Assembly: GCF_000226095.1 (NCBI RefSeq)
Contig: NC_016472.1
Location: 248,001 to 312,000, forward strand
Source: Thermothelomyces thermophilus ATCC 42464
Lineage: Eukaryota > Ascomycota > Sordariomycetes > Sordariales > Chaetomiaceae
Reading direction: 5' to 3'
DNA: 64,000 nt
The notes beneath the pieces were generated by a model that saw nothing but the letters and a program-made list of their open reading frames with translations, did no database searches and was not told the DNA's origin. The position numbers were made by a program, and so were the translations under genes. Positions 21,537 through 32,928 of the stretch are shown in pieces. Within the stretch, counting starts at the first letter, position 1. Each line of letters starts with the position of its first letter.

Positions 21537-21934
21537 TGTCACGATTTGGCTATATAAGGTAACCCGGCAAGGCATACAGAACCAATTAGGAACTACAAGA
21601 CCTAAGGACCAATCAGGAAGTGATCGCAGTGATCGCACTTCGATCAAGACGAGCACTTGGGTAACGATCGCAGGATCGCAGTAACGATCGCACGATCGAG
21701 ACTTAAGGAGGAAGGAAAGGAAATTGTATATAGTCACTCGTTCTGGTGAACTCTGGGAGTTCACTAGTGATAGCAATTACAACTCATAGTACCTTAATAT
21801 TGTGAGGAGATAACTGAAGTGTTGTTGTGAACCCTTTAGCTTTACCGAATCCCTTAGACGACCTGCTTGCTAGCTCCGCTTAATCTACCTTTGTCTGAAC
21901 CCTTTTAGAAGAAGTCTGAGTTAGGTTTGTCATA
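21537..21934 (+). repeat. Element A 3' LTR
   Basis: 398 bp, starting tgtcacgatttggctata and ending aggtttgtcata. It differs from the 5' LTR mainly by C/T and G/A transitions. It is followed by target duplicate ctagg. Confidence 0.92.
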
Positions 21935-21939
21935 CTAGG

Positions 21940-22418
21940 TCCTGCCTTTAGTTTAAGTCTAGCCTTATACCTAGCCTATACTCTAGGAGCCTCTTTAACT
22001 ATATACCTATACTATAGTTCTAAGTTCTAATATAATACTTAGGCTTATATCTTTTTAGTTTTTAGTTAGCTATTAATATAAATTACTATTAAAGTTACTT
22101 TTTTAGTAATTTCTATAGTAAAATACTTCTAAGATAAACTTAGACACTTATAAAGAGGGTAGTTAACTAGCTCTTATAGTTAGGGAGGCTCCTAGAATAT
22201 AGGCTAGTTATAAGGCTAGACCTAGACTAGGGGTAGGACCTAAGCTAGGCTAGGCCCTAGGGGCTAGGAGCCCCTAGGGTTAGACTAGCCTAGCTAATCT
22301 TTCCTTTTCTTAATAGTCTATAAAGTCTCTTACTTATTAGTTCTAAAGGGGGTTATAGGTTTTTTATCCGGCCTATAGATATAGTTTTCCTATATATATA
22401 TATATATATTATTATTAT
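21940..22418 (+). mobile_element. LINE 3' end fragment (right piece of region X)
   Basis: Non-LTR element remnant ending in a TA/ATT simple repeat (about 22391-22418). Its last about 180 bp are the inverted counterpart of 14280-14450, so before element A landed here two LINE 3' ends lay head to head. Confidence 0.65.
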
Positions 22419-23769
22419 GATTTAGCTATATAAAGCGACCTAGTAAGACGTATAGAACCAATTAGGAACTATAAGACCTAAGGACCAATTAGGAAGTGAT
22501 CGCAGTGATCACACTTCGATCAAGACAAGCACTCGGATAACAATCACAGGATCGTAGCAGCAATCGCACGATTAGGACTCAAGGAAGGAAGACAGGGAAC
22601 TGTATATAATCACTCGTTCTGACGAACTCTAGTAAACTCTAGGAGTTTACTAGTAATAGTAATTATGACTTATAGTACCCTAATATTATAAGGAGATAAC
22701 TAAAGTATTATTATAAACCCTTTAGCTTTATTAAACCTCTTAGACGACCTCTTATATATTATATCTAATTGATATCCTTTATCTAAACCCTTTTAAAAGA
22801 TAGTCTAAGCAGGGTTTATTATATATTACTATTATTTCCTTTATTTTATTATAGTTTAAGATAAAGAAGATATATCTATAGCTATTAATACTATAATTAT
22901 TATAATAGCCTAAGTCTAATAGGTTATTAAAGAACTTAATTAATATATCTAATAGCTAGAAGAAGAAAGCAAGGGCTAGTAATAAATTATTAACGAGGCT
23001 TATATTAAGATCGAGGAACTAGAATCGTCTCTAAAGAAGAAAGTCAAGCTTGACCTGCCTAATAAATTCGATAGAAGTAAGGAGAAACTAGTTAGATTCC
23101 TTACTACTATAAGAGCCTATCTCTGCTACTATAACGACAAGGTAGAGGACAACAAGGAACGAGTGCTCTTTATAGCCTTATAGCTAGAAGGACAAGCGCT
23201 CTAATGGTTCGAACCGACCTAGAAGGATTTCCTCTATAATGAAGATAAGAAGAGAGAGGCCTTTATTAGGAAGATCTTCGGTTCCTATAAGAAATTCAAA
23301 AAAAAGCTATAGAAGGTCTTTAGAGACTGTAACGAGAAGCTATATACTTAGGAACGACTTGCCTAATTATACTAGACCAAATTAGCTACAGAATATACTA
23401 CTCGATTTCGATAAGACTCTCTAAGGGCTAAGATTAATAAGGAAGGACTTATATAACTATTTTATATAGGACTTAAGGAAGACATTAAGGACAAGCTATA
23501 TTAGCTAGATCGACCTAAGACCCTAGATAAATATATTATAATAGCTATCTATATTAACAATAGGATCTATAAACGGAAGTAGTAAAAGAAAGGGTATAGA
23601 TAAGTTTTTATCCTGGCCAAGGTAAATAATGAAAAGAAATGGACTTATAAAAGTACATCTTATAAAGTGTACCCTAGAGCTATAGATATGAATATAGCCT
23701 AAAAGTAAGATAAGAAAAAGATAGTTAAAGATAAGTCTAACATTACCTATTATAACTATAAGAAGAAAG
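22419..23769 (+). mobile_element. Element B: truncated Gypsy, LTR plus gag
   Basis: An LTR of the A type (22419-22823, lacking its first few bases) is followed by a gag remnant. The gag differs clearly from A (for example LDLPNKFDRSKEKLVRF, ALQWFEPTQKDF). It is cut off within the zinc-knuckle region by a LINE tail at 23770. No pol is present. This represents a second Gypsy subfamily. Confidence 0.75.
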
Positions 23770-23971
23770 GATATTATTATTATTATTATTATTAATCCCA
23801 TACTATTATACTAATAAGCATATTAGAGCCTCTCTAGTTATATACAAAGGAAACTATACCTAATAGGCCAGATAAAAACCTCTATCCCGCCTTTAACGCC
23901 AAATCTAGAATACTAATACACCACAAAGAAAAGGAGAAGTAACTAGAATAGCCCTATAGAGGCCTTACCTC
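23770..23971 (-). mobile_element. LINE 3' fragment L1
   Basis: The (ATT)n tail at 23770-23796 is followed by tctctagttatata and ggccagataaaaacc blocks also found at 41530-41572 joined to 56176-56310. Its orientation is minus (tail at the left). It is cut by the LTR of element C. Confidence 0.75.
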
Positions 23972-24936
23972 TATCACGGATAAGCACATAGACGGCCTAG
24001 CAGGCTACAGCCAAGACGTAGGACATTCCGACAGCTAATCACTTAACAGACCAACCAGAAGATTATCACCGCCAAGACGAAGGTCTTCACTAGTAATAAT
24101 AACATGTTACCGTCGACAACACGGAATCACGGAGTAAAAGGAAAAATAGCATTAGTAATAACTATTAAAGAAAGATAGACAATTATATATATAGCTAACT
24201 AGTCACTTGTTAGGTAGACTTTAAGAGTTCACTAGTAGTAATAATTACAATCATAGTACTTATACCAAGCATTGCTAATTACTATAAGAGACAACTCTAG
24301 TATTATTATAAACCCTTTAGCTTTACCAAATCCCTTAGACGACCTGCCTACTTATCCCGCTTAATCTACCTTCGTCTGAACCCTTTTAGATAAAGCCTAA
24401 GTTAGGTTCGTTATACGTTGTTACCACTCCCTTTGTTCTATTATAGTTCAGAACGGAGGTGACTTTAACCTCGACATTAATATAGCTATTAACGTCACAG
24501 CCGAATAGCTACTTACCTAGCTTGGTTAACTCTATTAGCAAACCTAGGAGTTAGACTAGAGAGATAAGGCTACTTAAGCTCGAATCAAGGAACTCGAGAA
24601 CAGTGAAAAGCACTTGTAGAAACTAGTTAACGAGGCCTACATTAAAATCAAGGCACTCGAGGGCGCCAAAGTAAGCTATATCAAGATCGAACTACCTAGT
24701 AAATATAGAGGAACTAAGGAAGACCTTGTAAGATTCCTAATAAACCTCTAATCTTACTTCTAGCTTAATAATAATAAGTTTCTGGATAATGAAGCTAAAG
24801 TCCTTTATATAGCTATAAGACTAGAAGGCAAGGTACTTAGATGGTTCGAGCCTATATAGAATGACTATCTTACTAAGGAAGACAAAGATAACCGAGACGC
24901 GTTTATATAGGCAGTCTTTCGATCTTATAACTGTTT
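23972..24936 (+). mobile_element. Element C: 5' LTR (444 bp) and 5' gag only
   Basis: The LTR 23972-24415 starts tatcacggataagc (originally tgtcacgg) and ends aggttcgttata. Its U3 matches the LTRs at 55255-55702 and 60835-61280. The gag begins after it and is interrupted at 24936 by element E. The missing 3' part is not found directly beyond E. Confidence 0.82.
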
Positions 24937-25007
24937 TATCACAGAAATATATATGTAGATGCCGCCTAAGCCATTAGCACAAACAGGCTAATCAAGCCAA
25001 AGGAATA

Positions 25008-25426
25008 TGTCACGGAAATATGCATGCAGATGCCACCTAAGCCACCGGCACAGACAGGCCAATCAAGCCGAAGGAACGAAAGGACCAATCATAATATAGG
25101 GAAGCATAGTAATCACTATACTCACTAGTGATTAGGGTGATCATTACCATACGATCACTTACAATTACCGTGATCACGAGTAATCACTGGGATTATATAT
25201 ACATGTAGATAGTCACTCGTTATAGTAGACTCTAGGAGTTTACTAGTGGTAATAATTATAATTACAGTACTTATACTAGGCATCATTAATTACTATAAGA
25301 GACAACTTTAGTGTTATTATGAACCTTTTGGCTTTACCAAATCCCTTAGACAACCTGCTTACTAGTTCTACTCAATCTACCTTTATCTAAACCCTTTCAG
25401 AAGAAGTCTAAGTTAGGTTTGTTATA
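25008..25426 (+). repeat. Element D 5' LTR
   Basis: 419 bp, tgtcacggaaatatgcatg to aggtttgttata. The U3 contains a cluster of GATCAC/GTGATC palindromic motifs (about 25108-25190). Confidence 0.92.
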
Positions 25427-25492
25427 CGTTATTATTACTTCCTTTGTTCTATTATGGTTTAGAACAGAGGTAACCTCGACCTCGACACCAAC

Positions 25493-28400
25493 ATAGCTAC
25501 CAACGTCACGGCCAAACAACTGCTCGCTTAGCTTAGTTAACTCTAGCAGCGGATCTAGGAGTTGGACTAGAGAGACAAGGCTGCTTAAGCTCGAATCAAG
25601 GAACTCGAGAACGGCGAAAAGTACTTATAGAAATTGATTAACAAGGCCTATGCTAAAATCAAGACGCTTGAGGCTATTAAAGCGAGCTACATTAAGATCG
25701 AACTACTTAGCAAGTATAGAGGAACTAAGGAGAATCTTATAGGATTCCTGACAAACCTCTGATCCTATTTCCGGATTAATAACGATAAGTTCCTAGATAA
25801 TAAAGCTAAAGTCCTTTATATAGCTACAAGACTAGAGGGCAAGGCACTTAGATGGTTCGAGCCTATGTAGAACGACTATCTTACCGAGGAAGACGAAGAC
25901 GACCGAGATATGTTTATGTAGGCAGTCTTTCGGTCCTACGACCATTTCGAAGAAGAGCTTTAGAAGGTTTTTGGCAATAAAGACAAGAAAATTTATATAT
26001 AAGAAAGACTCGCTAATCTCTAATAGACTAAGTTAGTAGCTTCCTATACTATATAGTTTAGATAGGACATGTTTAAGTCTTAGCTTAACGACAAGGCGTT
26101 AATACAATTGTTCTATAACGGCCTAAAGGAAAAGGTCAAAGACGAGCTATACAAGTATAATCGGCCTAAGACTCTAGACAAATACATTATATAGGCTATT
26201 AGAATTGATAATCGGCTCTATATACAAGAGTAGTAGAAACAAGGTCAAACGAACAAAACTATAGTTAAGGCTAACGACAAGAAAAAGCAAATGTATGTCA
26301 ATACTTCGTATAGGACGTACCCTAGAGCTATAGATGTAGACGTAGTATAGAAGCAGGACCAGAAGAAGACGACCAAAGATAAGTCCAATGTCACCTACTA
26401 TAACTGCGGAAAGAAAGGGCACTATAAGCAAGAATATCGAAGCCCGAAGAAAGAGTAAAAGCTAGTCCCTAGAAAAGAAATCGCGGATATCGACGAAACT
26501 ACTAAGAACGTTACTAAAGTAATAGCTATAAGCTACAAAGACAAGGACAGCGATATAGACAATTTCGGACATAACGGTAATAGAGAAGACGGACAAGTAC
26601 TATACTCCGAACTAGTCGCTATAGACCTAGAGACAGGTCTTGCCAAATAGGATATGGCTAGAGAGTACGTACCACTAATTTCGATTCTCCCAGCCTTAAG
26701 ACAGTGGGGTTTCATGGTCATATAGAGGCAGGATAGATCGTAGATGACCGACACCTAAGGAACCGAAAGACCTAGACCTAACGTTCTATTTCTCTAGGAA
26801 CGAATTAAATGGTACTATAATAAAGTTTTCTAGCTTAATATAGAACTGTACAAACGAGATAGACGCTTGATTCGACTCGTCTAGTAGAGTAATAAAATGA
26901 GGAACGAGATAAGGGAACTCCGACGTATTATAGAAACCATCAAAGGAGGGCAACCTGTAATATATAATAGACCCGACAGCTACGCCAAGTGTTTTATCGA
27001 TTAGTAACTTAGTAATAACGTACAGAACCTAGAATATTAGTTTATATATACGAACTATAGAAAAGACGAGTATATATAGGAAAGCTACTAGAAGAAACAC
27101 TCCTACCTTAGCATTAGAGTACCTACGGTCTACGTATAGTGGGAAGGATTCGGGAGAAAATTCTAATACCTCCCAGGCGACGCTATACGACTATACCCTC
27201 GATACGAGGCATATGCGCAAGTGCCCTAGTTCTAGTATATGGTATACAAATGCCAATATCACTTCTACAACAAATTCGAAAACAATTACTGGCCGACCTG
27301 ACAAGAAAATGAGGACGGAAGCTTACGCCCTGTAGAATAGGTCTACGATGTAGGAAACAGAGCGGCTGAATTACTCTGGAAGATCGAAGACCGGAGTCTA
27401 GAAGGCATTACAATAGTTCTAAAACGAGCCTGGCCTAGGCACTACGGAACCGGACGAGACATATAGGACTTATGCTAGAGTAACGATTACCTCTACCACG
27501 CGGACGAAAAGAAGTTACGAATTCGGGAGCTTTAGATGAAGCTATAGCATATATGACGGAAAGTAAAACAGACCTAATAGTAGGAAGCCGTAAGTATTTA
27601 ATAGCTTATAGAAATAAGTATAATAGATAAAGCCGCTATTAGCCGAATAACTAAAGAGGTTAGCATTGACCTAGGAAACGGGTTAGGGCCCTTTAAGGGG
27701 CCCGGAAACCATTGATGCCTATGTAGTGGCAAGTGGTAGCATAGTATAGGAGGAACTAGTATAGGAAACCACTATATCGAGACCTCCTAGTAGAAATATA
27801 GGAAATCGCCGTAATCTTTAGACGACGACGGCACGATAAGCGACTATAGATAATAGCACAATAGAAATAGCACGAAATACTCGTACTAGTAGATAGTAGA
27901 GCAGAGATAAACCTGATTTTGCCAACACTTGTAAATTAGCTATGGATACCCTAGAGAATGAAGCGGAAGCATAGCATAGTCAAAGGACCATTTCTAACGT
28001 AATAGGTACATAGGGAGACTAAACTAATTGACATTACTATAGTAGGAAAGACTATAGTAGTCGTATTTAGCATTATAGATATAGGCAATAACAAAGACAT
28101 AATATTAGGGTTACCATAGTATAAAGATTACAACCTAGACATTAGCTAGAAGAATAGTAGCTACCTATAACCCCAAATGGAGTCGTATTCAACTAGCAAG
28201 ATAGGGAGCGTATAAGGATTGTAAGTAGACAATGCTTAAGGGAAGGCATGTCTTATAGATCTACCGCAAGAGATAGATAGTAACAGGCAGACTACTACAG
28301 ACTCTAGAAGAAGCGGTATAACGATACTAACATTACGACAAGAGGAACGAGCTAAACCGCCGATAGCTGTTCTCTCCGTTAAGGAGTGCGGAGCACTACA

Positions 28401-31400
28401 ATTAGAGTAGTAGGTCAAGACTAGAGAAATCGCTAGCATCGCTATAGACGGAACTAAGTTCGTATACTATTAGAAAACCGAGAGACGAGACAAGACTAGG
28501 GAAGTGCCGAAGGAATACAAAGGATACCTAGCATTCGAACCAAAACATCTAAAAGGATTACTAGAATATGGCCTATAGGATCACGAGATCAAGCTTAAGG
28601 AAGGAGCATGACTAAAGTTCTTCAAGATCTACTATACGAGCTAAATGTAAAACGAAGAACTTAAGCGATATTTGGAGGAGAACCTTCGAAGAGGATATAT
28701 CTGCCTGTCGACATCGCTAGTAGGCTATCTAATCCTGTTTATGCCTAAGAAAGATAGAAAGCTATAGTTATGTGTTAACTATTAGTAACTTAACAAACAG
28801 ACCGTGAAAAACCGATACCTATTACTGCTAATCTTATAGCTCTAAGATTAGTTAGTAGGAGCCTAATATTTTATGTATCTTGACTTGCTATTGGCCTATA
28901 ACTATAAATAGATCAAAGAAGGCGACGAGTGGAAAACGGCCTTTAGGACACCCTATAGCTACTATAAGTACCTTGTCATGCCATTCGGACTTACGAATGT
29001 GCTAGCAACGTTCTAAGCCCTAATTAATTAAGCTATCTGACCCTTTCTCGATAAATTTATAGTATATTATCTTAATGATATACTTATCTTCTCTAAGACG
29101 ATAGACAAACACTAGAAGTATATAAGAGTAGTACTAGACGTGCTATACGTGTATAAGCTATTAGTTAATAAGGAAAAGAGCGAATTCTATATTAAGAAGA
29201 TAGTCTTTTTAGGATACGAAATATCCCTAGGACAAATCCGGATAGAACTTTCAAAGGTTAAAGCTATTAAGAATTGGCTATAACTAACGACAGTTATAGA
29301 AGTATAAAGCTTTATCGGATTTACAAACTTCTACCAAATGTTTATTAGGAACTTTAGAGCAATCGTACGACCTTTGTACAAACTTACCAAGAAGAATACT
29401 AGATTCCAATAGGAAGGATAATATGAGCAAGCATTTATATAGATCCGCGATGCCATTACTAAAGACCTAGTACTAGTATTACTAGATCCTAAGAAACCAT
29501 TTGAGGTAGAAACGGACGCTTTAGACTACGCTATCGGAGGACAATTAGGATAACGAGACAGATAAGGAAAGCTATATCCTATAGCCTTCTTTTCAAAGAA
29601 GCTCGACAGACTACGTCTCAATTATCTGATCTACGATAAAGAACTACTTACGATTGTCGAAGCTTTCAAGGAATGGCGACTATACCTTAGTAGCACAATT
29701 GAACTAGTATAGGTATATACGGATTACAAGAACCTATGATACTTTACAATGACGAAAGAGCTCAACAGATGACAAATACGATAGGCAGAATTCCTCGTAG
29801 AATTTAACTTCGAGATCTGCTATAAGAAGGGCAAAGAGAATATACGAGCAGACATCTTAAGCTGACGAACGGATTATACGGAAGAACAGATAGAAATAAC
29901 ACTACCATTATTCAAGGAACAAATAGATAAGACGTTGTATTACGAAACGTAGGCACCTATGGAAGATGATCTACTTGACTTATTCCTAGAGTATTGTATA
30001 ATCTTTTGGGAAGAAAGGACTAACAAGATATAGTATTAAGTAGTACCCGGACTAGTGGTACCTAATGAAATAGAAGAAAGAGATAGGAAACTCTGGTACC
30101 GAGGCAAAGCGTATATCTATGACAAAGATCAACAGCTACAAATGATTTAAGAACTCTACGAGTCGAAACTCGGAGGATATAAAGGAGTTATAAAGACTGT
30201 TACACAAGTCAAGAAACACTACGACTTTCCACAGTTAACGACAAGAGTCAAGGAAGTTATACGAAGCTGTGACATCTATAACCGAAGCAAAACGGCACGA
30301 TATAAGCTATATAGGCTACTTTAGCCACTACTAATACCTGATAAACTATAGAGCTCGGTCACAATAGACTTTATTACGAAGCTGCTAGAATCTAAGGATA
30401 TAGCTATAGGAGTAGTCTATAATAGTATCCTTACTATAGTAGATCGCCTAACTAAATAGGTATACTTCTTTCCTTATAAGGAGTCTTAGACAGCAGAACA
30501 GTTAGTAAACGTAATCTATCGGCAAGTTATATCAGTGCACGCTTGGCCATAAGAATAGATTATAGACAGAGACACCAAGTTTATATCGAAGTTCTAGCAA
30601 GCGTTAATATGACGATTAGGCATTAATAGCAAGCTATCAACAGCATATTACCTATAGACTGACGGACAAACGGAGCAACTAAACTAAGTCGTCAAATAGT
30701 ATCTCCGCTCTTACGTTAACTACTAGCAAAACGACTAGGTCATGCTATTGCTAATAGTATAACTCGCTTATAATACGATACTAATAGAAATGACTAAGGT
30801 TATACCATTCTTCGCGAACTACAGATATAAAGCAGACCTTAGATAAGGACTAGAAGTCACCGTACTACAAGCAACAGTCAAGGTAGAACAAATGTATACG
30901 CTATATGAAATGCTAAAGTAGGAACTCGAGTTTATTAAAACAAGGATAAAGAACTACTACGACAAACACAGGCTTGAGGGACCTTACCTAGAGAGGGGAG
31001 ACAAAGTTTACCTGATCTTATAATATCTACAAACTAAACGACTAAGTGAGAAGCTAGACTTCAAAAAATTAGGACCCTTCATTATCAAAGAACGAATCTT
31101 GACATCTAACTATCGACTATCATTACCGTCATCTATACGACTACAGACAGACGTTTTTTATGTTTCACTTCTCGAACTAGTACCGAAAAATGCTAAGGCT
31201 GCTACGTATATCAAAGCAGAGGACGAAGAGAAAGAGTAAGACGTCAAAGAAATTCTAGATTTATATATTATCAATAGAGGACTATAATATCTAGTCAAAT
31301 AGCTTGATTTTAGACTAGAAGATAACTTGTAGGAACCTATTAAGAACTTAAACTGCCCTAAGAAACTAGAACAATTCTATCGATAGAACCTAGATTAGCC

Positions 31401-31430
31401 AAAGGCAAACCTAGGACAGAACCGAAAATA
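25493..31430 (+). pseudogene. Element D gag-pol (RIP-inactivated)
   Basis: The gag start codon has become ATA (25493). The zinc-knuckle region is near 26393-26440 (YYNCGKKGHYKQEY, one Cys kept). The long post-knuckle extension runs from 26,440 to 27,890. Protease is near 27,875-27,920 (VDSRAEINLI). The RT catalytic motif near 29,071 reads YYLND in place of YLDD, so the active site is lost. RNase H lies near 29,500-29,870 and integrase near 30,150-31,000. Numerous TAG/TAA codons. Confidence 0.82.
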
Positions 31431-31930
31431 GCACCCTAGTTAATAACCTCGACGCCACCACTAAGTTACACGATGGCCCCCGATTCCTGCTATTCTACCG
31501 CCTCCAATTCGTCCAGATTCGACAAACCCCGTGTAACCATATCTGCCCCCTTCTCTACCAGGAACTCTTGTTATTTACAAACCCGAGTTAGACAGGCTAA
31601 CGCCTTAGACGCTTTATACTAATATTCCTATAATAAGGCTTCGGCCTCTTTCTCTTTAGCCTTTAAACGACATTACTCGCGTATAATATAATCTACTGCA
31701 TGGCGATTAGAAGTGTACCCTTATAAGGAAATAGGAACTTATAAGAAGAAACTAGAACGCTAGAACTATCGTAAATACGACCCTGACGTATATAAGCCTT
31801 ATAGTAACGAGATTTTTCAATTATCTTATACACTCGGTTATACTCTATACAATAGGAACACGCTATCATTATAGACCTGTAATCAGAAATAAACTAAGCT
31901 AAACGCTTATAACAAATAAATACTAGGGAT
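31358..31930 (-). pseudogene. Element D antisense ORF: Zn2Cys6-like plus coiled coil, one intron
   Basis: On the minus strand an exon containing MIACSYCIEYNRVY.. shows Cys or RIP-derived Tyr at exact C-x2-C-x6-C-x8-C-x2-C-x6-C spacing. A 47-nt intron (31742-31696; donor gtaagt changed to ataagt, branch ctaat, acceptor gcag) joins it in phase 1 to a coiled-coil exon (LKAKEKEAEALL, QEFLVEKGADMVTRGL, SNLDELEAVE). The frame ends at TAG 31360-31358, overlapping the 3' end of pol. The start is uncertain; the frame extends upstream of 31869. Confidence 0.72.
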
Positions 31931-32081
31931 CTATACGTGTTAAATAATATAATTGATAGTACAAAGGGCAACAAGGGCTAAGGAGAAAGAACATATATAG
32001 GGAACACAAGGAATGTTAGCGCTATTTAAAACGGCCTAAAAAGAGGGCTTTCAGGTCGAAAGCCTCGGAGGGAGGACATCG

Positions 32082-32500
32082 TATCACAGAAATATATATG
32101 CAGATGCCACCTGAGCCACCGGCACAGACGGGCCAATCAAGCCAAAGGAACGAAAGGACCAATCACAACATAGGGAAGTATAGTGATCACTACGCTCACC
32201 AGTAATCAGGGTAATCATCACCATGCGATCACTTATAATCACCGTGATTACGAGTGATCACTGGGATTATATATACATATAGATAGTCACTCGTTATAGT
32301 GGACTCTAGGAGTTCACTAGTGGTAATAATCATAATCACAGTACTTATACTAGGCATCACTAATTACTATAAGAGATAACTTTAGTGTTGTTATAAACCT
32401 TTTGGCTTCACCGAATCCCTTAGACGACCTGCTTACTAGTTCCGCTCAATCTACCTTCGTCTGAACCCTTTTAGAAGAAGTCTAAGTTGGGTTCGTCACA
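32082..32500 (+). repeat. Element D 3' LTR
   Basis: 419 bp, tatcacagaaatatatatgc to gggttcgtcaca, preceded by the purine-rich tract cggagggaggacatcg. The intact ..CACA end shows the unmutated terminus. Confidence 0.92.
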
Positions 32501-32505
32501 GAATA

Positions 32506-32862
32506 GTAGACTAATTAGGATAGGATTATACTTAGTAAGAAATAATCTTAGCAGAGGATTACTAGCTTACGACATAAGCTAGGTAAGCTAGTATAGAAGA
32601 TCACTATAACTACTAGTAATCCTAGGATTATATATATATATAAATAGTCACTCGTTATAGTAGACTCTAGGAGTTTACTAGTAATAGCAACCTACAATCA
32701 CAGTACTTATACCAAGCATCGCTAACTACTATAAGAGACAACTCTAGTATTATTATAAACCCTTTAGCTTTACCGAATCCCTTAGACGACCTGCCTACTT
32801 GTCCCGCTCAATCTACCTTCGTCTGAACCCTTTTAGAAGAAGTCTAAGTTAGGTTCGTTATA
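32506..32862 (+). repeat. Element E 5' LTR, right part
   Basis: 357 bp that continue the 71-bp piece at 24937-25007. The sequence from tagtagactaattagg to aggttcgttata matches the 3' LTR at 39410-39837. Confidence 0.9.
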
Positions 32863-32928
32863 CGTTGCTATCACTCCCTTTGTTCTATTATGGTTTAGAA
32901 CGGAGGTAACTTCGACCTTGACATCGAC

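Larger units (their letters stand above)
14455..21934 (+). mobile_element. Element A: complete Ty3/Gypsy retrotransposon, RIP-mutated
   Basis: A 7480-bp unit with two LTRs of identical length (398 bp), TGT..ATA (originally TGT..ACA) ends and a perfect 5-bp target duplication ctagg. The internal order is gag with CCHC knuckle, long gag extension, protease, RT, RNase H, integrase, antisense ORF, purine-rich tract (ctaaaggaagggcatca), 3' LTR. The integrase-last order is that of Ty3/Gypsy elements. All frames are ruined by TAG/TAA codons at positions expected to be Gln or Trp, as RIP would produce. Autonomous activity is lost. Confidence 0.93.
25008..32500 (+). mobile_element. Element D: complete Gypsy retrotransposon nested in E's 5' LTR
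   Basis: 7493 bp, LTRs 25008-25426 and 32082-32500 (both 419 bp), with target duplication gaata at 25003-25007 and 32501-32505. The interrupted sequence rejoins perfectly as the E-type LTR. Its gag-pol is close to that of A, and its U3 (cggaaatatgcatgc.., repeated GATCAC motifs) is distinct. Confidence 0.93.

Noticed and set aside
21538-21776. Frames across the A-type LTRs (also 14440-14682)
   Set aside because: Both lie in LTR U3/R sequence, start near the LTR edge, and follow LTR identity rather than codon structure.
23523-23801. Ile/Leu-rich 92-codon minus-strand frame
   Set aside because: Complement of the RIP-mutated gag of element B and a LINE (ATT)n tail; the hydrophobic composition comes from AT-rich simple sequence.
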